Part shown: positions 39,217-47,653 of the stretch, piece after piece | Layout of the letters: the number at the start of each line of letters is the position of its first letter | Numbering within the stretch: position 1 is the stretch's first letter | From: Arthrobacter jiangjiafuii | Lineage (GTDB): Bacteria > Actinomycetota > Actinomycetes > Actinomycetales > Micrococcaceae | Length of the DNA: 64,000 nt | Reading direction: 5' to 3' | NCBI RefSeq assembly: GCF_018622995.1 | Contig: NZ_CP076022.1 | Location: forward strand, 186,001-250,000 | The notes under the pieces: generated by a model | What the model was told of the DNA's origin: nothing | The model's database searches: none | Seen by the model: only the letters and a program-made list of their open reading frames with translations | Translations under genes and position numbers: made by a program

Positions 39217-39693
39217 TTAGTCTTTCCAGGCGTCAGCGAACTGCTGCGCCGTGGAAAGCTTCGGGGTGCTGCCGGCCGGACCCTGAGACGGGTCGGCCTT
39301 GGGGGTCTTCGGAGCATTGAGGCGGGCAAGGAGCAGATCAGCCTTCGCGGTCACTTCTTCCTCCGTTTTGCCTGTCAGGAATTCGATAAGATCCGCAGGG
39401 ACACCCTTGGTGAGCGCCACTGATGCGCGGATATTCTCAGTGCGCAGCCTTTCCAGTTCGGCGGCAGACTCAGCAGCCGACTGCTTGGCACGCTCCACAT
39501 CGGACAACTGTGCGTCCTTGATGGCTTTCAGCTCGGCAGCCAGATCGTCGGCCCGCTTGTCAGCAATCTTTCGAGCCTCGCGCTCAGACTGGATCGCTTT
39601 CTTGCCGGCGTCCCCAAGCTCGGGGGTCTCTGGTGTCCCAGCTTCATCTTCCGGCGCCACTTCGACACCGGCTTCCTGCAATGCTTCCGACAT
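39217..39693 (-). CDS. Capsid scaffolding protein
   Basis: 158 residues, acidic N-terminus, long Ala/Glu/Lys/Arg coiled coil (about 30-90), a hinge ALTKGVPADLIEFLTG and a basic tail. The composition and the place just before the capsid gene fit a scaffold. GGAAGG before the ATG. Confidence 0.85.
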   Translation of the reverse strand: MSEALQEAGVEVAPEDEAGTPETPELGDAGKKAIQSEREARKIADKRADDLAAELKAIKDAQLSDVERAKQSAAESAAELERLRTENIRASVALTKGVPADLIEFLTGKTEEEVTAKADLLLARLNAPKTPKADPSQGPAGSTPKLSTAQQFADAWKD

Positions 39694-39762
39694 TGTTTTC
39701 CTTCCGTGTGATCCATCGCGGATCGTGACCCCACAGGCATCGCACCAGCGGGAAACTTGTTG

Positions 39763-40788
39763 TTAGATCCACCCGTAGAGACTCAGGAGCCGCTTAGCGT
39801 CCGCCTGGTCTTTCGCGGTGGCATAAATCGTTTCGGGCATCATCCGAGGCGCCTTCAACCGTTCTTGGTAGCGGTTCGAGTTGCCAGCACGCTGCCTCAA
39901 CTGCCCCTGCGCCTTCACGTACTCGGCCTTGCTCATCTGGGAGTAGGCATAACCGCGGCGAGTCGTACCCTCACGGGTGAACTTGATGTTCCGCCCGTTG
40001 ACCTGAGCAGTGGACACGGCACCCTTGCGGCGGTAGGCGTTGATGATCTGATTCAGGTCAGCCCCATCGCGCATGGCCTGAGCGTTAGCCTGCGAGCCCA
40101 TGAGCTTCGCCTGCCCTGCCGGGTCGAGGGAATCGAAGTAGGCCCGCGGATCCACGCGCACGTCGTCAGCCGTGGACTCACTGGAGGGAATGTTCCGGCA
40201 GTCACACTTAGGGTGACGCAGGAACGCCTCCGACGAACGGGACGTCTTGCCGGCCAGGATCACGCAACGGCCGCACGACGGCGGCTCCAGCATCCGTGTC
40301 CACAACTTCACCGCACGGGCGCTGCCGGCCACCTTCTCAGCCGACCTGCCCGTATCAGAAAGCAGCGTGCCCGTCGCGCTTGTCAGCCACTTACTGGAGG
40401 AATCCAACGCCTGAGCCACCGTGGAGCCATTACCCACAGCAGTCTTCGCATGGATCACGGACTCATACAGCAGCGTTGCCACCGGCAAGCCACTGCCCGC
40501 CGTGCCAACAAACGCCTTCGGAGTCGCCTCATAGAGCGGAGTCCGCGGACCCTCCAGCCCGGATTCAGCCATGACATCCGGGATGTAAGCCAACGCCCCC
40601 GCCGCAACCCGCTCCTGAGCCGTGAACGTCGCCTCCAGCAACTTCGGCTCAATCAGGGCGTACGAAGCGTCGAAATTATCCCCCATGCGCCGCCACTGCC
40701 GCTGAACCAGCGCCAACGCGGCCAGGATTTCCTTCCGCTGGGTGTTTGCGTACTCAGTTGCCGACTGGGGCAGGGATTGCAACGGCAT
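39763..40788 (-). CDS. MuF-like minor capsid protein
   Basis: 341 residues. The helical N-terminal half and the Cys-rich MuF core RMLEPPSCGRCVILAGK ... HPKCDCRN (about residues 190-220) define the family. Internal capsid protein usually ejected or needed for head assembly. The ATG at 40788 lies inside the portal 3' end (35-base overlap); AAGGA is 11-12 bases upstream. Confidence 0.85.
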   Translation of the reverse strand: MPLQSLPQSATEYANTQRKEILAALALVQRQWRRMGDNFDASYALIEPKLLEATFTAQERVAAGALAYIPDVMAESGLEGPRTPLYEATPKAFVGTAGSGLPVATLLYESVIHAKTAVGNGSTVAQALDSSSKWLTSATGTLLSDTGRSAEKVAGSARAVKLWTRMLEPPSCGRCVILAGKTSRSSEAFLRHPKCDCRNIPSSESTADDVRVDPRAYFDSLDPAGQAKLMGSQANAQAMRDGADLNQIINAYRRKGAVSTAQVNGRNIKFTREGTTRRGYAYSQMSKAEYVKAQGQLRQRAGNSNRYQERLKAPRMMPETIYATAKDQADAKRLLSLYGWI

Positions 40789-42124
40789 CAGCAGCCACAT
40801 CCTTATCAGCCAAGCTCGCCAAGTACGGATCCGAGTTCTCGGCATCCCAGTAAGCCCGCTCCTTCGCCTTGCGAGGCTCAGAGAAGCCCAACTCGTCCCA
40901 CGTGCCCTCACGGGACAGGATCGGCCCGCCGCCGTGGAGCTTAGTGAGAGCGTCAGCCTTCTGCGCGAACGTCGGAGTGCCCGGATCGAACCATTCAGTC
41001 TTAATCTGGTTCGCCAACGGCCACTGACCAGTGCGGAATCGCTCCACAATGCCCTGAACCCACGCCCAACCATCACCGATAGTCGAGTTCTTATCCTCAA
41101 CATTCAGCACCAGGCGCGACTCATCAGCCCGAATAGCACCCTCAGCGGCCGGATTCACACTGTTCTGCCCCAAATACCGCAGCGGCAAACCAGTCACAGA
41201 GGACACATTCGCGGCCTCCATGGCGATAGTGTCGTGGAAGTTCTTCAAATCGGCGCCATCAAACTGCCCGAACTTGGCATCCTTGTTCCCACTGGCCCAG
41301 ATCGCGCCCATGTACGCCTGCCACACCGGCAACGGTTCGCCAGCCGAGTCCGCAAAGTCGCCCTTCGACATGCCAACAGCCCAACGCTTCGGAATGGCGA
41401 TGGTCTCGCCGGCCACCTGCATATTCGTCAACTGCCGGGACACAATCTCAACGTGCGGAATGACGTCGGTCATCTCCGACTCACCGGACCACTCACCCGT
41501 CAGGCGACGGTTCAGGAACATCACAATCGGCACACGGCCAAGCTCGTGATCGTCGCGGTCCGTCTCTTCCCAGCCGTCCGAGCCCTTCGCATACCAAACC
41601 GTCGAGTCCGGCAGGTAAAGGGTCGCCAGAGTAGCCTCCGGGGCCTCCGCAGTGCCGCCATAGAGGCGCAAAGCAGAGCTGATGCGCCGGTAACGCGCAT
41701 CAACCAACGCCGTCAGCTCACGGGGCGACTCAACCGTCACCAGTGGGTGTTCGGGATCCTCCTCATTGGTCCCGACGCACACAAAGCCGCGCCCATAAAT
41801 CAGCACATCCTTATGCAGGAGGGCAGACTCGGAATCGAGGTTGTTCGCCGCCCAATTCTCCTGCAGGACGTTATCCGCCTCAGCCTGACCAGGCAGGATG
41901 AACGACTTCACCTTCTGCCGCTGCGCGATACTATCCACCGCCACGCGGCACCAGTTCAGGACCGCCTCAAAGTCCCGCAGATCAGGCGGAACAGCAAGGC
42001 CCATGTGGCGCAGCTTCTGCAGGCCTTTATAAAAGTCCAGCATTTCCTTATCGCGGCCACTCAAAGACGTAGCCAACTCCTCATGCTTCGCAAAGAGAGC
42101 GGTAATTTCAGGCGTCAAAGCCAT
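40754..42124 (-). CDS. Portal protein (SPP1 Gp6-like)
   Basis: 456 residues. FYKGLQKLRHMGLAVPPDL, YGRGFVCVGTN, VESPRELTALVD, and the IWASGNKDAKFGQFDGADL then VSSVTGLPLRYLGQNS segments are typical of the SPP1-type portal. Forms the 12-part ring where DNA enters. AGGGGG before the ATG. Confidence 0.92.
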   Translation of the reverse strand: MALTPEITALFAKHEELATSLSGRDKEMLDFYKGLQKLRHMGLAVPPDLRDFEAVLNWCRVAVDSIAQRQKVKSFILPGQAEADNVLQENWAANNLDSESALLHKDVLIYGRGFVCVGTNEEDPEHPLVTVESPRELTALVDARYRRISSALRLYGGTAEAPEATLATLYLPDSTVWYAKGSDGWEETDRDDHELGRVPIVMFLNRRLTGEWSGESEMTDVIPHVEIVSRQLTNMQVAGETIAIPKRWAVGMSKGDFADSAGEPLPVWQAYMGAIWASGNKDAKFGQFDGADLKNFHDTIAMEAANVSSVTGLPLRYLGQNSVNPAAEGAIRADESRLVLNVEDKNSTIGDGWAWVQGIVERFRTGQWPLANQIKTEWFDPGTPTFAQKADALTKLHGGGPILSREGTWDELGFSEPRKAKERAYWDAENSDPYLASLADKDVAADAVAIPAPVGN

Positions 42125-42133
42125 GCGGGCCCC

Positions 42134-42763
42134 CTAACGGAACACAAAAACTCGGTTATCGGTTGTTTCAGTCGTCCAGCCATCAGTGCGAGCATCCGAG
42201 GCGGCAGTGTGAGCGAGAATCCGGGCCATCGCGGCGTCGATCTTCTGGTGATCGGCCGGCTTGATGAGGATGTACTTCTGTCCCGGGCGAGCAGCCTTAC
42301 GGGCATTGGCAAAATGCAAGGTGGCAATCGGGCAACCGTCATGTGTCAGGCGGCGCTCTTTCAGATCAATCTCGAACCGCTTGATCTCATCGAACATCTT
42401 GCCGATACGGTTCGTGGCCCACTCGAAAACGTGGTCCTCACCGTGCGCCAATGACCAGTCACCAATCTCGGAGCGCCAGTCCTGCGGGTCACAATAGAAG
42501 CGTTGGACCTTATAGCGGGCGAACAGTTCATCGACCGCTGCATGGACCTCAGAGCGGGGTATTTGATCGCCCCACTCGGCCGGATTCCAAATCGTCGGAT
42601 TTTGATCCGGCCCATACCGCGGCGTGAACGTGAAACCGTCAATCGTCTCCGCCTGGATGGCAGTGAAGTCGTTGTTTTCCGACCCGTCGAAACCGAGGCA
42701 GATCGCAGTCCCATCAGGCGGATTTGGCAGCCATTTCGCCTGCGTAGGCAGCATCCCAAACAC
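42134..42763 (-). CDS. Large terminase, C-terminal nuclease part (separate frame)
   Basis: 209 residues if a GTG at 42763 is used (an ATG lies 9 bases later). RNase H-like nuclease domain: Asp in CLGFDGSEN, RFYCDPQDWRSEIGDW, and DHQKIDAAMARILAHTA with the third acidic residue. The first usable core residues (WLPNPPDGTAICLG) continue the ATPase frame after a +1 shift. Alone it lacks the packaging motor. See the next entry. Confidence 0.85.
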   Translation of the reverse strand: MFGMLPTQAKWLPNPPDGTAICLGFDGSENNDFTAIQAETIDGFTFTPRYGPDQNPTIWNPAEWGDQIPRSEVHAAVDELFARYKVQRFYCDPQDWRSEIGDWSLAHGEDHVFEWATNRIGKMFDEIKRFEIDLKERRLTHDGCPIATLHFANARKAARPGQKYILIKPADHQKIDAAMARILAHTAASDARTDGWTTETTDNRVFVFR

Positions 42764-43799
42764 CGTCCTTCATCCAGGAGCCAGCACCAGAAACCAGCCG
42801 GTTTCCGAAGAATCGTTCAGCCTGCGCCGGATCCGTCTGCAGAAGGTCAGCAGCCTCAGCCTCAATGTCGTCCAGATTCACCCAAGGCGAGCCCGAATAG
42901 ACATACGCATGGATCTTCCGGCGCTCACGCTTATTTCGGTACGACAGATCAGATGGCGGTTGGCGGAAGAACTTGAAGATGTCCTCAGACTGCGACTCGA
43001 ACGACTGCTGCGCATACGAATTCTCGGAAGGATCCCAAGCGTTAGTCGTAGCAATCGACCGGCCACCCATGCCGGCAAGACCTCGACGCTGCGTTTCCGC
43101 AACCTCGATCAGCTTGTTCGATTTGGTATAGAGACCAACCTCGTCCTGATTCGCGAAAGTAATCGGCTGACCAAGGCGAGACTTAGCCGACGACGACACC
43201 ACATCAATGCGGTTCGACTTCGGCCCACCATCACCATCCAGCACACGAATGAAACCCTCACGGATAGCCATAAGCTCCGTCAGCGGGCCCTCCATGACCA
43301 TCGTGGACAGCGGGCCATATACGTTGCCGGCCTGCGCCTCAGAGGACGCCAGGAGTTGGATCAGTGGTCCAGGACGACGTCGCCCCATCGGCTCGCCAAC
43401 CTCATACTCGAACTCAAAGCCACACTCGCAGCCATTATCCGAGCACAGGTACGCATCCCCAGCCTTCGCCCACCCACAAAACATGGTCGGGCCGGCAGCC
43501 TCACCAGCAGTCACAGCCGCAGACCAAGGCCCCTTACCCGTCTTCTGCGGCGCCACCACCAACGAACGCCGGTAATGGAACGCAGCCGCCAGAAGGGGAT
43601 TCTCCGGCCGCCACACAGCCGTTTCCTTCACCCGGTAATGGTTCGCCGTGCAATAGAACTGCCAATCCGACTGCCTATACGGGCGCCGGATACCAATCGT
43701 GTCCGGCAGCGTGCAATGCGCCTCATACCAGGCATCCAGAAGGTCACCCAGCGTCGGGAAGTCAATGACCCCAAGACCGTTATCCGTCACCATCCCCAA
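42714..43799 (-). CDS. Large terminase, N-terminal ATPase part (separate frame)
   Basis: 361 residues. Packaging ATPase: Walker A-like APQKTGKG (about 83-90), Walker B with DEVG (TFANQDEVGLY), coupling motif SIATTNAWDPS. It ends DAAYAGEMAAKSA at a TGA inside the start of the nuclease frame. In relatives the two halves are one protein of about 550-570 residues, so this is either a frameshift lesion or a recoded gene. Start TTG (43799) or ATG (43793). Confidence 0.85.
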   Translation of the reverse strand: MGMVTDNGLGVIDFPTLGDLLDAWYEAHCTLPDTIGIRRPYRQSDWQFYCTANHYRVKETAVWRPENPLLAAAFHYRRSLVVAPQKTGKGPWSAAVTAGEAAGPTMFCGWAKAGDAYLCSDNGCECGFEFEYEVGEPMGRRRPGPLIQLLASSEAQAGNVYGPLSTMVMEGPLTELMAIREGFIRVLDGDGGPKSNRIDVVSSSAKSRLGQPITFANQDEVGLYTKSNKLIEVAETQRRGLAGMGGRSIATTNAWDPSENSYAQQSFESQSEDIFKFFRQPPSDLSYRNKRERRKIHAYVYSGSPWVNLDDIEAEAADLLQTDPAQAERFFGNRLVSGAGSWMKDGVWDAAYAGEMAAKSA

Positions 43800-44325
43800 C
43801 CGCCCTCATCCGGCGCTCACGCTTCCCGGTAGAGGGTGCGGCAGGCTCCGGATCGGAACGCCTGTCAGCCAGCTCGTCGCGGGCAATCGCCCAGCCATTC
43901 TCACGAAGACCAGCCGGAGTAAGCCCCAGTTGATCCCCAAACCTATGCAGCGCCGTCTTGTCCGCCGCCTTCGCCTCCGGTCCAGAAGCCGTCAGGAACG
44001 TCCGAACCCACATGGCGACGATGTTCCAGCGCCACCGCTCACGCTCCCAAGCGCAAGCCTGCGGGTAAGTCCAAACCTGATCCCAGAGAGCCAGCTCGGA
44101 TTCCTTGCGCTCCTCAGAAGCCACAGAGTCCAGCTGCTTCACCGGCCGGCCATTCTCGATGCCCTCAATGAACACCTGCGGATCCGACAACGGCCACGGA
44201 GCAGGAGGAGGAGCCATGCGCCCCTCAGAAGGAAGCGCGTTGTACTGGATGCCACGAGCATCAGACCGAGCAGACCGAGGATCCGCCTGGGGTCCCGAAC
44301 GATTACGTGAACCACCACTAGCCAT
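43780..44325 (-). CDS. Terminase small subunit
   Basis: 181 residues: basic N-terminus (ASGGSRNRSGPQADPRSARSD), then ACAWERERWRWNIVAMWVRTF and a DKTALHRFGDQLGLTPAGLREN helix set as in actinophage small terminases. GGAGG 5 bases before the ATG at 44325. It overlaps the large-subunit start by 20 bases. Confidence 0.8.
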   Translation of the reverse strand: MASGGSRNRSGPQADPRSARSDARGIQYNALPSEGRMAPPPAPWPLSDPQVFIEGIENGRPVKQLDSVASEERKESELALWDQVWTYPQACAWERERWRWNIVAMWVRTFLTASGPEAKAADKTALHRFGDQLGLTPAGLRENGWAIARDELADRRSDPEPAAPSTGKRERRMRAVGDGDG

Positions 44326-44345
44326 CGGAACCTCCAAACGAGCAA

Positions 44346-44531
44346 TCAGTCGAGCACGAAACAGGCCGGAAAAGCGCCGGCCCGGAAACATTTGAACCCT
44401 CCGCGCAATGAAGCCACCTCCCCGGCGGTCATTTCGTTTTCCGCCTTTGGGCCCTCCCCCCTGGGGTTCCGGGGGTCGGTTGGGTCAATGTTTGGTACAT
44501 AAACACCCTTTGTGTCACCCTTGACACTCAC
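44346..44531 (-). CDS. Possible small protein before the terminase gene
   Basis: 61 residues from a GTG without ribosome site: SVKGDTKGVYVPNIDPTDPRN ... FKCFRAGAFPACFVLD. Codon choice is GC-rich but so is all local sequence. It may be chance; this 240-base gap otherwise shows no gene. Confidence 0.35.
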   Translation of the reverse strand: MSVKGDTKGVYVPNIDPTDPRNPRGEGPKAENEMTAGEVASLRGGFKCFRAGAFPACFVLD

Positions 44532-44566
44532 TCGCTCGGGGGTTGTGGTGGTACAAAGCCTTTGTG

Positions 44567-44890
44567 TCAGACCTCGTGCGACCGCTTGCCTGCCGCGCTG
44601 GTGTTGCAGTGTGCGTGACTTGGCCCGATGTATCCGGCCCGGTCGTCGGTGTGGTCGAGGTGCCAGTCTTGGCCGGGCTCGATGGGTTGTCCGCATCGTG
44701 CGCACGCTGTCCTGCCTGCTGCGACTTCGGGTGCCATGTCTCGGCGTGCACGCTGGTGCTTGCTGCCGTAGCCGCGCTTGTTGGCGTTGCCCCGCTTGGC
44801 TTCATACTCGGCGTCATGCTCGATGCAGTACCGCTTGGCTACTGGCTTGGGGCAGTCTGGCCGACCACAGATGCGCTTTGCACGGGGCAT
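44567..44890 (-). CDS. HNH endonuclease
   Basis: 107 residues. N-terminal zinc ribbon (CGRPDCPKPVAKRYCIEH), then CARCGQPIEPGQDWHLDHTDDR and the closing GPSHAHCN, the H-N-H core with metal-binding cysteines. HNH enzymes next to terminase aid packaging in many cos-type phages, which fits here. GGAGG 6 bases before the ATG. Confidence 0.92.
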   Translation of the reverse strand: MPRAKRICGRPDCPKPVAKRYCIEHDAEYEAKRGNANKRGYGSKHQRARRDMAPEVAAGRTACARCGQPIEPGQDWHLDHTDDRAGYIGPSHAHCNTSAAGKRSHEV

Positions 44891-45228
44891 GGGCTACCTC
44901 CAATAAAGTCTGCGGTTGCAGCCCCCTCTCGTTGGGGGCGAACGTTCAGGCCGTGCGCTGGTCTCTATGCCATGGCGCTTCCTGCATCAGTTCTTGGCCG
45001 CGTTTCCCTGACCTCCGATGCCGGTCAGTCAGGTACGTGTGCATCGGGCACCAAGTCATTGGTCGTTTATATCCGCCCCACAGCCGAGGACGTGACCCGA
45101 AGTATTGGGGGTTGGCAACGTCATCACGACGGCAGGCCGTGCGCCGTAACCCTGGCGCGGGAGATAAGCACCTCCTGGTTTGTCAGGACTGCTTCTTCCA
45201 TCCGGCGGTAGCGAATCGTCGGAAACCT
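44891..45228. other. 338-base stretch without a confident gene
   Basis: The only structure is a 6-bp GC hairpin (GCCCCC / GGGGGC, 44920-44938). A minus-strand frame ends at 44946 and is open for about 85 codons, including RRDDVANPQYFGSRPRLWGG and CPMHTYLTDRHRRSGKRG, but has no good start; the only ATG with any upstream GGA (45059) would give 37 residues. Confidence 0.6.
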
Positions 45229-45381
45229 TTAGGGCTGCTGCTGCCCGACGTAGTAGTTCTCGCCGTCACGGTCGTAGCGTGCACCGCATCGGCAGGTGTT
45301 CCATGTGCAGGTCTGGGACTTGCAGTGCAGGCGGGCGATGAGCGCGTTGGCTGGGCCATCGCAGTTGGGGCAGGTCTCCAT
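45229..45381 (-). CDS. Small zinc-ribbon protein
   Basis: 50 residues starting METCPNCDGPANALIARLHC, with four further cysteines (SQTCTWNTCRCGARYD). AAGGAGG 4 bases before the ATG at 45381 makes this the best start. The same frame is open to an ATG at 45495 with high-GC3 codons (THILDGGNPSANNRFREASE), so a longer form is possible. Unknown function. Confidence 0.7.
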   Translation of the reverse strand: METCPNCDGPANALIARLHCKSQTCTWNTCRCGARYDRDGENYYVGQQQP

Positions 45382-45480
45382 CGCGCCTCCTTGAAACTGT
45401 TTGACGGCGTACTCGCTCGCCTCGCGGAACCTGTTGTTGGCCGAGGGGTTTCCGCCGTCAAGAATGTGGGTTGCATAGAA

Positions 45481-45516
45481 AGACGACCACCGCATGGGGG
45501 AACGGTGGTCGTCTTC
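45481..45516 (-). terminator. 11-bp hairpin, possible terminator
   Basis: GACGACCACCG / CGGTGGTCGTC with a 10-base loop, followed on the minus strand by TTTCT. It is tandem with the stronger terminator at 45545. The loop contains an ATG in frame with the zinc-ribbon gene. Confidence 0.55.
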
Positions 45517-45544
45517 CGGTTTGTGGGGTGCCGCAAAAGGGCAC

Positions 45545-45576
45545 AAAAAAAGCACCTGCCGTTTGGCTGGGTGCTT
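45545..45576 (-). terminator. Intrinsic terminator in the early-late boundary
   Basis: Minus strand stem AGCACC...GGTGCT with an inner GCC/GGC pair, followed by seven U residues. Confidence 0.85.
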
Positions 45577-45640
45577 GGATGCGGTGACAGTTCTCCCCCG
45601 CTTTGAGTCACTTTACACGAGTTCGGCCGATATTAAAAGC

Positions 45641-45862
45641 CTATTTCGGTCCTCCTTCTGCGCGTTTGAGCAAGTCCATAAACCTCACCTCGGGGACTAC
45701 CTCATTCGGCAGCATTGCTTTGCTGCCAACCTGGATGAATACCCAGTATCGGACACGCTTGGGGATTCGTGCGGCGGCGACTTGTGCCGCCCACTCTGCG
45801 GTGCGGTTGAGGCGTTCTGTGAGAGCCATTGCGGGGGTGCTCCAGATCGTTGAGAGTTTCAT
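45641..45862 (-). CDS. Hypothetical phage protein
   Basis: 73 residues: MKLSTIWSTPAMALTERLNR then IPKRVRYWVFIQVGSKAML, moderately basic. ATGA overlap with the gene upstream. Last gene before the terminator pair. Unknown function. Confidence 0.7.
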   Translation of the reverse strand: MKLSTIWSTPAMALTERLNRTAEWAAQVAAARIPKRVRYWVFIQVGSKAMLPNEVVPEVRFMDLLKRAEGGPK

Positions 45863-46443
45863 GCTTTGATCCTTCCGGTGTGTAGTTCGATGATTTCGTG
45901 CGGCCAGTAGGTGGGTAGTGGTTCGCGTTCAACGGCTCGTAGTTTCCCGCGCATTGCCCAGTTGCGAATGTCTTTCGGTTTGACGCTGATCTTCACTTCG
46001 GTGCGCAACCATTTGACGAGTTGCCGTGTGGGCATTGGTGGTGCTGCTTCGATGACTTTGGCTTTGTTCGCAGCATGGTCCACCCTTTCCTCTTCGGGTC
46101 CGCTAATCAGCAGTTCGGCTTTCGTCACCCAGTCTTGGATGGTCCAGGCGATACCGGCCGCGAACTGATCCAGCGCGTACACCTTGGCGTCTCGGTCCAC
46201 GCTGTAAAGGTTCTGCTGTAGTTGCACGGCGTCGAGGTTGATGGGTGCCGCGGATCCTGCTTTCCCGCCTCCTCCACCGGTGCTGCCTGCGTGCCGGAGT
46301 ACGTCGAGTTTGGCGATGGTGACATCAAGTTCGGGCGCGTACTTGTGCGCCTTGTCGATCCATGCCTGCAGGTCACTCACACACTGGTTGCAGATGTATT
46401 GGTCCGTGAAGTTGCCGCAGTCCATTGTGGTGCAGTCGTTCAC
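45859..46443 (-). CDS. Phage protein with zinc knuckle and helix-turn-helix-like end
   Basis: 194 residues. N-terminal cysteines (CTTMDCGNFTDQYICNQC), a Gly-rich spacer near 55-60, then a helical region and a C-terminal MPTRQLVKWLRTEVKISVKP ... RNWAMRGKLRA segment that looks like a MerR/HTH-type DNA contact. Possibly a transcription factor for late genes. GTG start overlapping the upstream stop. Confidence 0.7.
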   Translation of the reverse strand: MNDCTTMDCGNFTDQYICNQCVSDLQAWIDKAHKYAPELDVTIAKLDVLRHAGSTGGGGGKAGSAAPINLDAVQLQQNLYSVDRDAKVYALDQFAAGIAWTIQDWVTKAELLISGPEEERVDHAANKAKVIEAAPPMPTRQLVKWLRTEVKISVKPKDIRNWAMRGKLRAVEREPLPTYWPHEIIELHTGRIKA

Positions 46444-46652
46444 TTGTCATCCTCCATGAGTCGCTTCTCGCACTCGGGGTGCATTGCATATGCCTCGGCA
46501 TCTTCGGGCCGCGCATCGTAGTACTTCTGGCAGGTCTCGGCGTGTGTGTATTTCTCGCCGGTTGCGGGATTGGTTACTGCACAGTTGGGCCAGCCGGATC
46601 CGCAGAAAGCGCAGATGAATTCGCCGGCGTATGTGCTGGGGTCTTTGCTCAT
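46440..46652 (-). CDS. Small phage protein with zinc-ribbon cysteines
   Basis: 70 residues: CAFCGSGWPNC, then ETCQKYYDARPEDAE and HPECEKRL. ATGA overlaps at both ends. Unknown function. Confidence 0.72.
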   Translation of the reverse strand: MSKDPSTYAGEFICAFCGSGWPNCAVTNPATGEKYTHAETCQKYYDARPEDAEAYAMHPECEKRLMEDDK

Positions 46653-46903
46653 GCGTAGAACCTCCTAATGTGTTCGGCTTGTTCGGCGTTGATCACTGCG
46701 GGGTCAATGCCCGCGACAACTCGCTGCGGCATGTGATTCCATGCGGTGAGGCGGTCGCGCATCTCCCGCCATTCGATGTTGTCCGTTTCTCGTCGTGCGG
46801 CTTCCCTGACGAGTCGCGGCGCGAGGTGCACGTATTGGCTGAGTTCCGGGTCACGGGCTGCGAGGATGCCCTTGCGAATTAGGCGGGCGTGGCGGGTTTT
46901 CAT
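46649..46903 (-). CDS. Hypothetical phage protein
   Basis: 84 residues, basic and helical (MKTRHARLIRKGILAARDPEL, LVREAARRETDNIEWREMRD). ATGA overlap with its neighbours. No recognised family. Confidence 0.7.
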   Translation of the reverse strand: MKTRHARLIRKGILAARDPELSQYVHLAPRLVREAARRETDNIEWREMRDRLTAWNHMPQRVVAGIDPAVINAEQAEHIRRFYA

Positions 46904-47100
46904 GCGTCCTTCTTTCGGTCATCCAGTTCGTCAAGGGAGCAACGGATAAGTGTTTCGGAGATGGCTTCACGGTCCCGCTTGCTGTCGCCACCCTTAATGA
47001 AGGTGTTGCCGCGGTAGATGTGAATGATGGCTATCGGATCCCCAAGGTTGAGGTTGAGTTGAGCCTTCGCTGCCGTGCGCTGGAAGTCTTCGGCTTTCAT
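46900..47100 (-). CDS. Hypothetical phage protein
   Basis: 66 residues: MKAEDFQRTAAKAQLNLNLG then DPIAIIHIYRGNTFIKGG. Translationally linked at both ends by ATGA. Unknown function. Confidence 0.7.
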   Translation of the reverse strand: MKAEDFQRTAAKAQLNLNLGDPIAIIHIYRGNTFIKGGDSKRDREAISETLIRCSLDELDDRKKDA

Positions 47101-47465
47101 GCGTCCTCCTGGGTGATGGTGAGTGTGATGGCGGGGCTTGCTCGCTTGTCGCCTTGTCGAATATCAGGGCCAATGACATGCCGGTTCGTGTCGTCCACGG
47201 TCAGCCCGTAATCGGTCACGAGCCCATCGACACACGCCTTGAGCGTTGGCATGAGGTTGTGGGCGTCGTATTCGCGGTTGGTGGTCTTGTGGATGTGGGC
47301 GACGATGCGGACCCGTTCAAGGCTGGTCGGGAAGCCAGCATTGTGTGCGGCGACGTGGGCCGCGTTTCGCCATTTGCGAGTGAGTTCCGCTTTCGGTGCC
47401 CAGTGCATGCGCTGGTTCAGGTTGATGAACTGTGCCGGTGCCGGGATCGTCAGGGTGAGGGTCAT
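47097..47465 (-). CDS. RusA-family Holliday junction resolvase
   Basis: 122 residues. RusA fold: N-terminal INLNQRMHW, then REYDAHNLMPTLKACVDGLV (Asp67, Asn70, Lys76, Asp80) and GLTVDDTNRHV (Asp91-Asp92), the acidic catalytic set. Resolves branched DNA before packaging. ATG at 47465 overlaps the upstream stop; the longer frame to 47513 is rejected. Confidence 0.88.
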   Translation of the reverse strand: MTLTLTIPAPAQFINLNQRMHWAPKAELTRKWRNAAHVAAHNAGFPTSLERVRIVAHIHKTTNREYDAHNLMPTLKACVDGLVTDYGLTVDDTNRHVIGPDIRQGDKRASPAITLTITQEDA

Positions 47466-47653
47466 CGTCCACCCCTGATCGGCATGAAGGTTGCAGGTTC
47501 GGGCACAGTCCATATGTGGTCCCGGCTCGGCTCGTAGCTCTCCGGCAGCACCGGCAGTGGCATCACGATCCTTTGCGGCATCCGGGCGAATTGGTCGAGC
47601 ATTCTCCGCAGCTCATACTCCCGTTGGTCTCGCTTGCGTTTGATGTAGCTCAT
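47462..47653 (-). CDS. Hypothetical basic phage protein
   Basis: 63 residues: MSYIKRKRDQREYELRRMLD then MPQRIVMPLPVLPES. ATGA overlaps with RusA downstream and a 24-codon micro-frame upstream. Unknown function. Confidence 0.68.
   Translation of the reverse strand: MSYIKRKRDQREYELRRMLDQFARMPQRIVMPLPVLPESYEPSRDHIWTVPEPATFMPIRGGR

Noticed and set aside
42714-42763. Antizyme-like +1 frameshift at GCC-TGA-T in the terminase
   Set aside because: As a recoding site it resembles UCC-UGA-U only partly, and the P-site tRNA would re-pair poorly; kept as one of several options, not called.
39757-43832. Long plus-strand frames opposite portal, MuF and terminase
   Set aside because: Arg/His/Pro-rich antisense translations of strongly recognised phage genes.
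45183-45611. 142-codon minus frame overlapping the zinc-ribbon gene
   Set aside because: Thr/Pro/Arg-rich shadow frame without a ribosome site; the other frame carries the zinc-ribbon protein with AAGGAGG.
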